The notes under the pieces were generated by a model. That model made no database searches. It was not told the origin of the DNA and was given only the letters and a program-made list of their open reading frames with translations. From Cylindrobasidium torrendii FP15055 ss-10 (taxonomy: Eukaryota > Basidiomycota > Agaricomycetes > Agaricales > Physalacriaceae): 64,000 nt of DNA. The position numbers were made by a program, and so were the translations under genes. Within the stretch, counting starts at the first letter, position 1; the number at the start of each line of letters is the position of its first letter. Positions 21,891 to 32,450 of the stretch are shown piece by piece. The DNA lies in contig KN880475.1 in assembly GCA_000934385.1 (NCBI GenBank), positions 62,001-126,000 of the forward strand, in the 5' to 3' direction.

Positions 21891-24540
21891 GCGGACCGGA
21901 TTCCCGGAAATCGCTTGTGTCCTCCCACCATCGTCTGCTCTGACGTGCATCATCACGGTTGTTTCGATGGAACCAACTTACGACACTCTCTACAAGGAGA
22001 TAATACTCATGTCTACGGCGTTGAAGGGGACCACAGCCGCCATTGCTGCGTCAAGCGAAAACTCCTCGCTCGCTGAAATCGTCCAAGCATTCGCAACCCT
22101 TTTGACAGTGACAACCCCATCGGATTCTACTGCAGCCAACGTGGTCGCAGTTACCGGTACCATCGCCACTGACTCTTCTCGACCATTGTGACCGCTCGTA
22201 ATCGAGGTGCACAGCCGGTTGATCTCTCACCAGCTACTATCCGGAAACGCGCCCAGGATGAGGCGGCAATATCTGAATTGGTGAATAGCGTTGAGTACGC
22301 GTTGTACTTCCAGCAGGACTTCTATTGATTGATTGCCTCTTGTAGACAAGGCAATCCCGAATTCCAAGTTCACCTGCAAGATGTGGTGACCTTTATCGAA
22401 CACCTCCACATCCCGTCCGCAACAAAGGACATCGCACACACCCGGACAGATTTTGCTAAATTCATCCACCATCGTGCGTTCGAGAAGATTCATGCGCGTA
22501 TGAATAATGGCAAGAGGATGTGGAATTGGCCAACCGGCCAGTCAGGGAAATGGATCCCGTTCACTTCAAGCTCCTCGTACCCAAGAGTCTAACGAAGACA
22601 CTCGCCAATCGTAAACTCAGCAAGAATAGTGAGAACCTTCACACAGTAGATACCACAAACGCCGTCAAATGGCTTGGAGTTTTTCTGGATCTACGCAGCC
22701 TTCTCGACCAACTCATCATGAATGGGACAAAGCAAGTCGATTCCCCGTGGAATGGTAGCGGCAAAAAGAAGCGCAAACAAACAGTGCTCATGGCAAGCAA
22801 GGCCAACGAGTTTTTGTCCATCATAGAAGCCTTGTACTACGTCGTCGAGTGCAAGCCGCTTGTCAAAGCTCTGCAGTCTGGCTATCGTAACTCCGAGTAC
22901 TTCCTCTCCTCCTCTCGCCCAGAAACGGTTCAGTATACGGACGAAGATGACTCAATTGTAAATCCCGACTCTGGCGAAAGCATTTTAGAGGACGACACAT
23001 ATCCGAGTAGAGGTGGGTTGCTTTGTCATCTGTTGTGGATATGTGTTGACTCTACAGGTTTCCCTGAACTTGGCATTGTGCATGCATTTCGTTACTATCG
23101 CACTTTCACCGCCTGGACCCATGCAGTAGTGGTGGTGACCCACCGTATTACCAAATTCGCGAGTCACCATCTGGAGTTTCACTTGGCTTCGCCAGCGGAT
23201 TTCGAGATTCAGCCTGCCATCCCCCAGCTCGCCGCTGAAGACGTTGCTGCCTTCATCGACGAATTCCCCGACGTTCGCGAGGACACTCCGTTCGAGAAGG
23301 TATCGGTGAACGGGAATGGCTTCGAGAAAATCGTGGGAACTGTGCACTGTGAGGCACAACTGATGGGGCTCATCGACCTCAAGATGCGTTCCGGCCATGG
23401 GCTCAAATCCAAGTTATCGGCGATGCTTCCGGTAACTCCTTTGTTTTTGAAGCCCTTTCGCTGTTGTAATCTCTTTTTAGGATGGCCCCCATGACATCCC
23501 TATCGGGGTTGGGAACAAATGCTGCTTTATGTGCCACCGCCTTGCATCGTGCTTGGCTCAGACGGGCCGTACATCCTTTGTTCTCCCTGGCACCCATGGT
23601 GTTATCTATGGTTGGGTTGCGCCCCCTCACATCGAAGTTGATATCCTCAAGAGTCTTCATTCTGATCTACACAAGCTCTTCATGAACAGATTCCCCAAGA
23701 ATGACATACCCTCCCATAAGTCATCCCCCGCATCAGTGGCGAGCTCAATAGAAGACGAATTCATGCCTTTTGTCTTTGATTAAAGCTTGACGTTCGTGCG
23801 TAAGTACTCTGCATGAAATCCTCAATATTTTCCGACTTTGGCCAACCAGCTTGCGAAGCAAAGGCAGGAGTACGAGCTCGAGGGTTCGTTGTGCTCCGAA
23901 TCGAAAGACCACACTTTTATATTGATCACACCGTGTTGAACGCGAGGAGTCGTGGAAAGGTCCCTTTCCACATCTGCTGTGGATATTTGCGAGCTCTGAG
24001 TCCGGGCAAGTCCTTCGCACCCTTAATCCAGCGTCAACCTATGTGATAGAGCGTTCACAGTTGAAAGACCTCGACCCGCATATAAATGCGTACGTCGCTC
24101 GCGTAGTATGAGCAATATGAATCGTTTTTCGTAGTAAATAGGCGTGAGGTGTGCCACATAAGTTACACAAACCCATGTATTTGTGGGGAAGTACGCCTAC
24201 CAGCCAGTGAAATCCGACACTAATGACAAAAGTGGAATTTAGACCCTAAGCTCAAGGATACGGGAAAAGGGTCTGAAGTGATTCTGAGCGATGCGCAGAG
24301 AATGCAGTGACCACTCGATGCCATAGATGAAGATGTCTCAGGATTTCAGTCTACATTGTTTGGATCATCCTGTTAAGGTGACGGTGTTCACGAGGAAAGC
24401 ATGGTGTATAGGCAGCTGGTAATACAACATTCGCGAAGAATAAATGGTCTACTTCTGGTACGACCAGACGTTCCTGAGGACTGCAGAGGGTCAGCGATAG
24501 CGTAACAATTGGGACATCACGCACGGCCATCCCTAGTCGC
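21882..24540. repeat. Tandem duplication, unit 2
   Basis: Second copy of the block described at 19317-21665, in the same orientation. It contains the broken deaminase copy and runs into the 3' part of intact RPS21. Since RPS21 is complete only here, this side probably keeps the ancestral junction between deaminase and RPS21, and unit 1 carries the derived end. Confidence 0.75.
21967..23783 (+). pseudogene. OTT_1508-like deaminase, second tandem copy with two frame breaks
   Basis: Same exon-intron plan as the copy at 19402. Two deletions relative to that copy disrupt the frame. One is a single base near 22175-22185, leading to a TGA at 22189-22191 after TGTIATD. The other is about 22 bases near 22524, between the codons for MW and LA. 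From about 22550 to the stop at 23783 the frame is open again across two introns (borders near 23010-23058 and 23432-23481). It keeps HCE in VHCEAQLMG and the CFMC zinc motif. A shortened protein starting at a Met at 22550 is conceivable and would retain the catalytic core. The C terminus differs from copy 1 (IEDEFMPFVFD against TLAEDPPFLRV). Assembly error at two separate sites is less likely but possible. Confidence 0.7.
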
Positions 24541-24862
24541 CAGCCTGTTCAAGGAATCGTCACTCTCGCCCTGGGAACGGACCTGACCGCTGAGAGCATA
24601 GGTGGTAACGGTAGAAAGTGCACGACCGTTGGCGTCGACGTCGGCGATCTGGATTTGAACCGAAGCGTGGTCCTTGGAGGTGATGAGGCGGTCTGTTTGG
24701 GAGTCTGCTTGAGCACTCAATTGGGGGGGTTATAGATTGATGTGCGTACTGGTCGCCGCACACTTGCGGGGGACGTAAAGGTCGACAAGAACACCCTGCA
24801 AAACGGGGCTCAGAAGACGCCGAGAATTGCACTTAACCGAAGCGCACCTGGTCGTTCTCCAT
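24449..24862 (-). CDS. RPS21: 40S ribosomal protein S21 (eS21)
   Basis: A small, well-conserved gene with short exons. Exon 1 is only 15 nt (MENDQ, ATG at 24862) and is followed by an intron with GTGCGC donor and TTTGCAG acceptor. Exon 2 encodes [15 protein letters not shown]. After a second intron the protein continues [20 protein letters not shown] and [20 protein letters not shown] last intron (GTGCGTGATG...CTCTGCAG) leads to the final [10 protein letters not shown] and TAG at 24449-24451. The spliced protein of about 88 residues matches the yeast and human eS21 length and order. It is a component of the small ribosomal subunit body, needed for late 18S rRNA processing. Its 3' end was duplicated at 21582-21665. 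Confidence 0.95.
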
Positions 24863-25351
24863 TTTTGGCGGAAAGTGGTCGGCTTCGGTATGGGGGGTGC
24901 TGCGATGTGCGGAAAGATATCTACCGTGGGAAAGTTTAGACCCAAAACAGAAAAACTGTACAGTATCACGTGATTGACGATCATTATCAATGAGCACGCG
25001 TGCTTGAGCCTCCGCGACTTACAAGCGTCAATGTTCGCTTTGCTCCAATATGCATGTCCAATCTCATCTCAGTCCAACGGACCTAGTGGAAGCCAGAAAC
25101 AATCCAGGCCATGAACCAGTCAATAGGCTGTTATCGAAGGCTGGGCTGAAAATGAAGGTGCTTTGACTTCATGGTGCTCTTTCTTTAAGGTCATTCCGTA
25201 CATCAGCAAGTATTATTGAGCTCAAAGGCTACAGCGTTTGAATATGCTACAGGGTTACAGAAACGATAGTAAAGAGGAGAAGTCCGACGCGTAAAGGCAT
25301 TAGAGGTCGTCAATCCCAGTGTCCTGCACCCGAGCCACGAATGGGAAATCA
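24863..25351. other. Spacer between RPS21 and the cupredoxin gene
   Basis: Should contain the RPS21 promoter on its left side and the 3' UTR of the cupredoxin gene on its right. No coding region, repeat or RNA gene was seen. Confidence 0.5.
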
Positions 25352-26547
25352 TTAGAGAACCATGCCCAGCATGGCCGCGAAAGTGATGCTGACAGCGACA
25401 CTGATGAAGGGAAAGTTGACTTGCACGGCCCCATCCGCAGCGTCGCCAGCAGAGCCTGTTCCATTCAGTCTCTTCGCGTTCGCGAGGAAAGCAGAGAACG
25501 TGTTTCCAGTTGAAGGTGCGTTGATGGCGAACGCCATTCCCTGCCCACAGTGGTTTGCCTGGCGGCAATACCCCCAGATAGGCTTCGTGTCGTTGACCTG
25601 AACAACAAAGGTCGGGAAGGTCGAACCAGTAACAGGTTTGCTAACGAGTAGGTCAATAAGGCTGCTATGAAGAGCGTGGTAGATGGACGTACAAGCCCGA
25701 GTCAAAGCCAGTCGCACCAGTGGTGCTGGTCTCCGACAACATGCGACAAGGGTCATTGAAGGATGACTGGGTGACGGTGTGATTCTTGGTGTGGAACTCA
25801 AATGTTACTGTATCTCCCTCGTTTGCGGACAAGCTCGGAGGGTCAAACGACAGTTGGCCGTCTGGTCCACCGACGACGACTTTGTGGTCTACAGACATTG
25901 GGGTCGAGCTGGCTGTTGCACTCGGTGCGGTAGTGTAGGTGGTCGTGCGCGTATCACCGCTGGCTGTAACTGTAGCGGTAACGGTGACTACGCTCGGGGC
26001 AGCGCTAGTAGAGGATGCTGCAGGAGCGCTCTCTGACCCATTGCCGGTCGCAGCGTTCTTGAACTGCTCGAACTTGTCTCCTGGGTTGACAGCGAAGACC
26101 ATTCCCTGTTGGCAATGATTTCCCTGACGGCAGTATGCCCAGATGGGTGTTGTGGCTTCGACGGTGAGAGTGGCCTCGGGGAATTCGGTGATGTTGTCTG
26201 CAACAGGAACACTGGGGAAGGCGGCCATGTTAGTTCGGTGTTGGTGAGTGGAATAACATGCCACACGTACAAGCCGGAATCGAATCCACCGTCCATGAAC
26301 AGGCATGGGCTGGCGAGCGACGACTGTGTCACTGTGTGGTTCTTCTGGTGGAACTCGAAGCGAATCACATCGCCAACGTTTGCTTCCTAAGTGTGAAGGT
26401 TAATCGTGGCTCATAGAATCCGAGAAGGGCACATACAACCGTCTCTGGGTCGAACTTGAGGACACCGGGTCCTCCAACCTTGACTACAATTTCTGCCGCA
26501 GATGCGGACAGCGCAAGGAGCGCAGCGAGTGCAAATGAAGAGCGCAT
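25352..26547 (-). CDS. Secreted double-cupredoxin protein, probably GPI-anchored
   Basis: Starts with a signal peptide, MRSSFALAALLALSASA (ATG at 26547). Two plastocyanin-like domains follow. In the first, HQKNHTVTQSS gives the N-terminal His ligand, and YCRQGNHCQQGM gives Cys, His and Met ligands, a full type-1 copper set. The second repeats this with HTKNHTVTQSS and YCRQANHCGQGM. GFDSGL precedes each C-terminal strand set. A Ser/Thr-rich linker (APAASSTSAAPSV) separates the domains. The end VNFPFISVAVSITFAAMLGMVL is a hydrophobic tail without a basic cytoplasmic stretch, as for GPI attachment. The family is common in Agaricomycetes as extracellular serine-rich or cupredoxin proteins; the role is unknown, perhaps cell-surface electron transfer or redox. 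Several ~50-nt introns. Confidence 0.85.
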
Positions 26548-27433
26548 TATGGTCGTGGGGATGGGGTATTTGCGTGGATAGAAGATAGAATGGGTTGGCA
26601 AATGCAAAATAAAGGTGTCTCGTCAAGAAATTATAGGCCTCGGGATGGGAGGAAGGAGAAGAAAAGGCAGAAATATGGACCAGAGACCCCAGCCTGGCAT
26701 CCTTTATATCCTCAACGAAAGACAATAGCGAACTCGATCCGTTACTTCGGGTCCTCCGAGATTGCCGATCGCTGTGCGTCCTTTTGGCCCATTGTGTTCA
26801 AACTTTGGCTTGCAGTAGCACAGCATCTGTGCAACATATAATGGCTAACAAAAACATGGACGTCGCACTTGAGAAGCAACTGGGCAAACCGGTATCTGTT
26901 CCGGGAGGCTGAGATACGAAAGACCTCTGGGAATGTTGTGCCAGGCACATCCACCCGAGCACAATAGGACCATGTTTGCATTTCACAACCCAATGAATGC
27001 TAACCTGCTCTGGCCAATCAGACACATTCCAACTTATAATGGAGCACACGCTGTACCCAAAGCTTTGTTTGCTCTTGTAGTCCAGTATTCCCATTTACTG
27101 CAATCCCCGCATGCAGCGGTGCGTGCATTTATTGTTTTCGAGACAATTAGATCATCCCCTTCGCTGATAAAAGTTGTTTATCCGACAAACAAGGGAGCCC
27201 GGGACATTTTCCAGTCTCTGGCAGGCAAGCATTGACACCCCATCCAAAAATCAAGTTATTGATACAAGGTCTCCGTGAAATAATGCTATGCAACGTTCAT
27301 ATGCGAATAACCAAGTCCGCAGATAAAGAAATAGATAGTTTGGTAGATGTGCAGTGGTCCAGGAGGTGCAAGCAAAGACAGACAGCGTCAAGGCCAACAG
27401 GAAAGCAGCCAGAGAGCAGTAGATAAGGACATA
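26548..27433. other. Intergenic region between the cupredoxin and kinase genes
   Basis: No coding region supported. It carries the cupredoxin promoter on its left (TATA-like element at 26701-26708) and the 3' flank of the kinase gene on its right. Open frames at 26590-26841 and 26933-27235 lack codon bias and family resemblance. Confidence 0.5.
26701..26708 (-). promoter_or_regulatory. TATA box of the cupredoxin gene
   Basis: Reads TATAAAGG on the minus strand, about 154 nt upstream of the cupredoxin ATG. That leaves room for a 5' UTR of roughly 120 nt. Position and match are suitable, but no transcript evidence exists. Confidence 0.45.
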
Positions 27434-30400
27434 CTATAGTGACGTTGGTGCAGACGCATCCGTCTTGAACCTCAGCCTCGCGAGGAGAACGCTCACTTCT
27501 GGGTCACCATTGCGCGATATCTTCCAGCGACTGACGAAGCCACCAGGCATTGATTCGTGGTACATCGGACCCTCTTGCGAGAGCTCCGTGCCAGTACTGA
27601 TGCTGCCCCAAGGTTGACGAGCCCTCGGCGGGAGAACGTCGAAGTACGCCTGCATGTGGGTTAGCTTGAGCCCCGCAATGCGCAAGGGGCATCGTTCACC
27701 TGCCCATCCGGATGGTTATGGCTGACGAATAATGCGTAGTCTGCTGTATTCAACGACCCAATAACTGCCCCTACCGTCAGCCCCACCAACACCCACATCT
27801 GAAAAAGCGCCTCACCAAAGCAAAGATCCTCTCTCTGTATTCTGTGCTTATCCCCGTACACCTTCAGGACATCATCCACATTGGTCTCGAACCATTTCTT
27901 TGGCGCGTCAAGGTTCTCGAGATACTGATACGTTGTGGCTTCCGTGTACATGAACGCCGCCTTACGGTTTGCGCGCAGAGGATGAGAATACCTTCGTCTA
28001 TGGCAACATTAATCTCGCAAGATCAAGAATTCGAGCCGTTGAACGCACAAAGATTCTAGCTCTCTGCCTTTAGCGCGGAAACTGAAAATTCCGGCAAGGG
28101 CATCGATGCTCTTTCGTGCAGCACTTCTGTACTGTGGTATTCGCTGAACCTGCGCCGCCACCTTTCCATACTTCCATACCGTCTCCATCCCGCTCGGGAA
28201 CTCCGGCGCCTTATCCGGATCGATGGCATTGAACAATGTCACGAACCCGCCCTGGGGCTTGGAGTGGTAACCTACTGCGCCTAGCGTGACCTTGGAGGGT
28301 GTCCATAGCGGAAGAACGACTAAGATAGTCTGAGTCGGGTGAAGGACAAGAGATACGGGGACGTACGAGATGGATGGAACGAATGCAAAAGCAAGAGTCG
28401 ATAGCGCCGCTCGTCCCTTATGTCGGCAATGCGAGAGTCGGTGGGGGCCGGTGAATCGTATCCATCGCTCTCGAGTAAATCCTTCAAACCATCCTCGTCC
28501 GATTCTGAGGCCTGCTGTGTTGACTTTGACGAAGTGCTTCTTGAGACGGACGTTGAACGAGACATAATCCCCGGGGTCTTGTAAAGGTCCTGCCGAAGCG
28601 TAGGCGGTCCCTTGAATGGGGCGGGCGTGGGGGATGCAGATGATTCTCGAGCCGTTTGATAAGACGTAGAAACCGTCCCGTCACTCTTGGCGCCCGGAGA
28701 ACTCGATGGTATACGGTCCTTTCGTTTCCAAGTACCACCACCGAGAAGGATGTCACGAGCTACACATCCATAGTCAGTAGCAGTAAACATGCAAGCCACC
28801 GACGTACGAGGAGTGCCAGCGGAGACAGATGTTGGATGCATGTCCGGGCTTGCCTTCTCCGCCTCATCAGTGAGATTCATTGACGATGGTTGTGTCGGTG
28901 AAAACGCATCATCCGGTGTCCCGTTTCCCTTCCTTAAGTCCTTCAAGTCACTGACAATCCGAGAAAAGGATGGCCGCTGGAGAGGATCACGATGCCAGCA
29001 AACACGGAGCAACTCTTGCAGCCCGGAAGAATTGACCGGTGTAAATGGTATTGGTGGCCGTCCATTCTCATCTATGTCATTAGCATGATGTACGGCGTGA
29101 ATGAAGCGGGGAGACTTACTGACTACAAAGTGCCGGACTGCATCATCGTCAGCATACGCCCAAGGCATACGACCCATTCCTAAAATCTCGATCGACGTGA
29201 CCGCGAATGCGTACACATCGGCTTCGCTAGTCAGTCGACTACGGCCCGTCATGAGCTCGGGCGCCTGCCACCGCAGTGTACCATCTGCTAGAATAAGAAA
29301 CTGGTATGGCAGCGGGATGCCGACGTACGAGGTGGGGGCGTTCCGCTAATTCGAAAGGCTTCGGACCGCATTTCACTTTGACCAAAGTCCGTAATGAGAC
29401 AGTGCCGACGGTCGTTGACAAGAACATTAGAGGCCTGACCGCAGTTGATTAGCATGCAATTCAAGATTAGAAAGAAGCAGCATACCTTAAGGTCACCGTG
29501 CAGGACACCTTGGCTATGAAGATACGCCATCCCCTTCGCAATCTCGTACATGAACTTCAGAAGATCACACCCTTTTGGGTCAATCATGGTTGCACCAGTA
29601 CCGCTTATTGTCCTACCCTTTGGCACGCCTGGGACCTGTAATCCCATCCCCAGTCCAAGGCCCAACCCAGCATTGGTGTCTTTCAGCGGATACGAATTTC
29701 GAGCCTCTGGAACTGCGCGTCCATTATTTTCCCCTGCGCTCTCCATCCTTCTCAAGTACTCGACCAAAGTACCCTCTTTTAGATATGGCATAACACAAAA
29801 CCACGGTGGGTCGCCGCTGGTGCTCGAGGCGCCGTAGAGCTCCAAAACATGAGGGTTTTGAAGTTTCTTCCAAATCTCGACTTCTTTGACAAAGAGGTCT
29901 CGCGGAGTGGTCTGTGCGAGGACTTTGATCGCAACCGTGCGACCCCGCCATGTACCGCGGTAGACATCGGAGAAGAATCCAATGCCAATTTTGTGCGTCC
30001 GCTCAACCTCGAATCTAGGACTAGGTTACTCACTTTCTTTGGATTGAACGAGAATACTTACTTGGTAATGGTCCAGCTTGGTAACCTCAGTATAGCTTCA
30101 GGTCCCTCGCTCATCCTCTTCAAGGCATCAATACCACTTTCGAGGAACTCGCGCTCCAGAGTATCCACATCCTCCTGAGGGCTGGACGACGTTGACTTGT
30201 CCTCTGATGAGTGCGAGGACGTGGAGGTTTTGCTTCGCTTCAGCGACTGAGTCTCCCGTGCATCGTGCGTGCTTAGTCGCCGAACCATCTTCACCAAGCG
30301 ATTCTTGCCTCGTGGGGTGGGCATCTCGTCCGGCAAACCAGTATCTCCTTTGAGGGCATCCACTGCTTTCCCCTCCAGGACCTGCTCAAGAGCACGTTGC

Positions 30401-31944
30401 AAAGTCTTGACCGCCTCTGCCATTTCATTCCTCTTGACACCTAGCGTTTCGACCATAGCGACATCGCTACCTGCCGCAATGGCCCTGCGCAGGAGGTTTC
30501 GAAGGTCGGCACTGTCGGCAGCGGCATCCATGGAATTTTGTTTTGATACGATCTCCAAAAGGGCATTAGCGACGGCGGTCGGAGATTCGTGGTCTTCGAG
30601 TGCGGTCGTTCGCTGCCCTATTGCAGGCGATGCAACTGGCGAGTTTAATGATATTGCGGCAAGTTCGGTTGGCGGTGAAGGCGCCAAAGTCACACTTGTG
30701 TATTCCTCCTCAATACCAATAAGACCCAACGCGTTCGATGCGCCTCTCGGCTGCAAGGAAGGTAGAATCGGAGGTTGTCCAAGGGCCATCATAATTGCTT
30801 GCATGTCTTGCTGCCTGCGTCTGTCAGATTCTTGGAGCTGCTTCAACGTGCGAATTTGGATGGAAAGCTGAAAACCAGTCAGAGGAAACACCCTCATGAA
30901 GTGGCAGACGCACCGAAAACATTCCCAAAGCCTCGTTCAGATTGTTTTGACACGCAGATATTTCATTTCGAATCTCATCGCGATGTAAGTATCTCTTCAA
31001 GAATGGTCGATGATTCTGCTTTTGAAGAAATACAAAGACGCCTCGGAACGAGCTGAAAGCGAGAGGGTCAGCAAGGTGTTTCTTTGGATATGGAGGTTTG
31101 ACATACTCAGTCAATCGTTGGACAGGAAGAGCAAGCTCAACCCCCACTTCATCTCCAGCATCGTAAACTTCTTGTCGAACAGCAAGTAGGATGTCGGCGC
31201 AACGTTCTGTGAGGTGCAGGCATTGCAAACGATTCATCTACGAGATCCCAAGTTAGGCAATGGACCGAAGCTCGTGGGCTTGACACGTACATCGACACCC
31301 TCGAGGGCATCCCATATCTGGAGGAGTGTCTTTGCTACGGTAGAGAGACCAGGAACAGGCGCGAATTCGAGTAACTCTGCACTGAGGGCCAAAGCTTCGT
31401 GTGTCGCGGCCACAGCATCCCCGAGAACTGAGCGTGCCGCCCTTTGCACTCTCTATGTACATGTCGTTTGGTCAGATTGACGGCAAATACGGATAGATGG
31501 GTTACGCACTTGACGAGCATATTCCCAGCTCTCGCGCTGCTCTGGCGGGATTTCGACTCGCTTAGGTTTGTCCGAATCCTTCCATCGATCTTCCTCCTTG
31601 TCAAGTCCAAAGGCACTCGAGGAGCCAAGCACCTTCCTCCACACCGAGTCCACCACTATGCGCGTCTGTGACATCGATCGCGACCGTGTCCTGAATGTGG
31701 ATACCTCCTCGTCATTGTCCATAACCGCGAGAGATAGCGCCGAACGCTGAGGCGGGGTAAGTGACATTGAAGGAACTGGAGGTGTCGTGCGCGGTGTTGT
31801 CGCACGGCCACGGGTGCTTGGAGAACGCGAGGAATGTCCTTGGTCAGAGCCTGACGCGCTTGACGATGTCGGATTCAACGGCGATGACACGCGTACAGTG
31901 GTCGCCGAGTCACTGGGCGACAAACTGGGCTTTTGGGGATCCAT
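27434..31944 (-). CDS. MLKL-like helical domain, TKL protein kinase and C-terminal unknown domain
   Basis: One spliced gene of about 1,250 residues. Residues ~1-150 are disordered and Ser-rich. A helical region follows (LGDAVAATHEALALSAELLEF, RLQCLHLTERCADILLAVR, RPFLKRYLHRDEIRNEI), which resembles the four-helix N-terminal domain of MLKL-type proteins. The kinase domain near residues 450-780 has GIGFFSDVY (glycine loop), VAIK (Lys), HGDLKASN (HRD variant, catalytic Asp present), ITDFGQ (DFG) and WQAPE (APE). A glycine-rich insert of about 50 residues precedes helix E. After a Ser-rich linker comes RYRLLLLHSFHPSLVLP, then WTPSKVTLGAVGYHSK. This starts a ~280-residue C-terminal domain ending VLLARLRFK; I know it only as an unnamed conserved agaricomycete domain. 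An intron at about 28369-28322 (GTACGT...TTAG) keeps frame between kinase tail and this domain, so I treat it as one gene. A signalling or cell-death role is inference. Confidence 0.8.
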
Positions 31945-32450
31945 ACTGCGACGCTTCTGCCTGTCGCTGACCTATAAAGGCCCGGCCAATATTCGGCTAT
32001 GCTTTGCAAAATGGAAGCGTATGCTGGAAGACGAAAGAATGCTCGAAACGGCGCGACGCCTGCTTCCCCAATTTGGACAACAAAGTTGAGGAGCAGGTGG
32101 AGCAGCAAGGCAGAAAACGTCGGTGACGGATTTCGCTCGCTGTCGCCGGATCGTCGTGATGCAAAGGGTTAGTGGGCCCCACGTGGTTATCAAGCAACCT
32201 TATTTTGCCCAAGGCAAAGGTCCATTTTACATAATCTGATAGTTCATTACTTTGAGAGAGCTAAGCGCTAAGATGCGAGGTTGTGTACGCATACGAAAGC
32301 GTAGCCGTGACTTTAGATCCCGCGGACTCAAAAGCTTGCGTCGTATCATAGAAGCGATGTAAATCACTTGTAAATCAAGTTGTGTTGCTGGTATCAACAT
32401 GAACAATTCAAGGTAAACGGGAGGTGATTGACAAGAATAGCAAAGTACAT
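31945..32450. other. Spacer upstream of the kinase gene
   Basis: About 500 bp holding the kinase promoter and the 3' flank of SPF45. No gene, repeat or RNA was recognised. The open frames here are antisense extensions of the kinase N-terminal exon. Confidence 0.5.
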
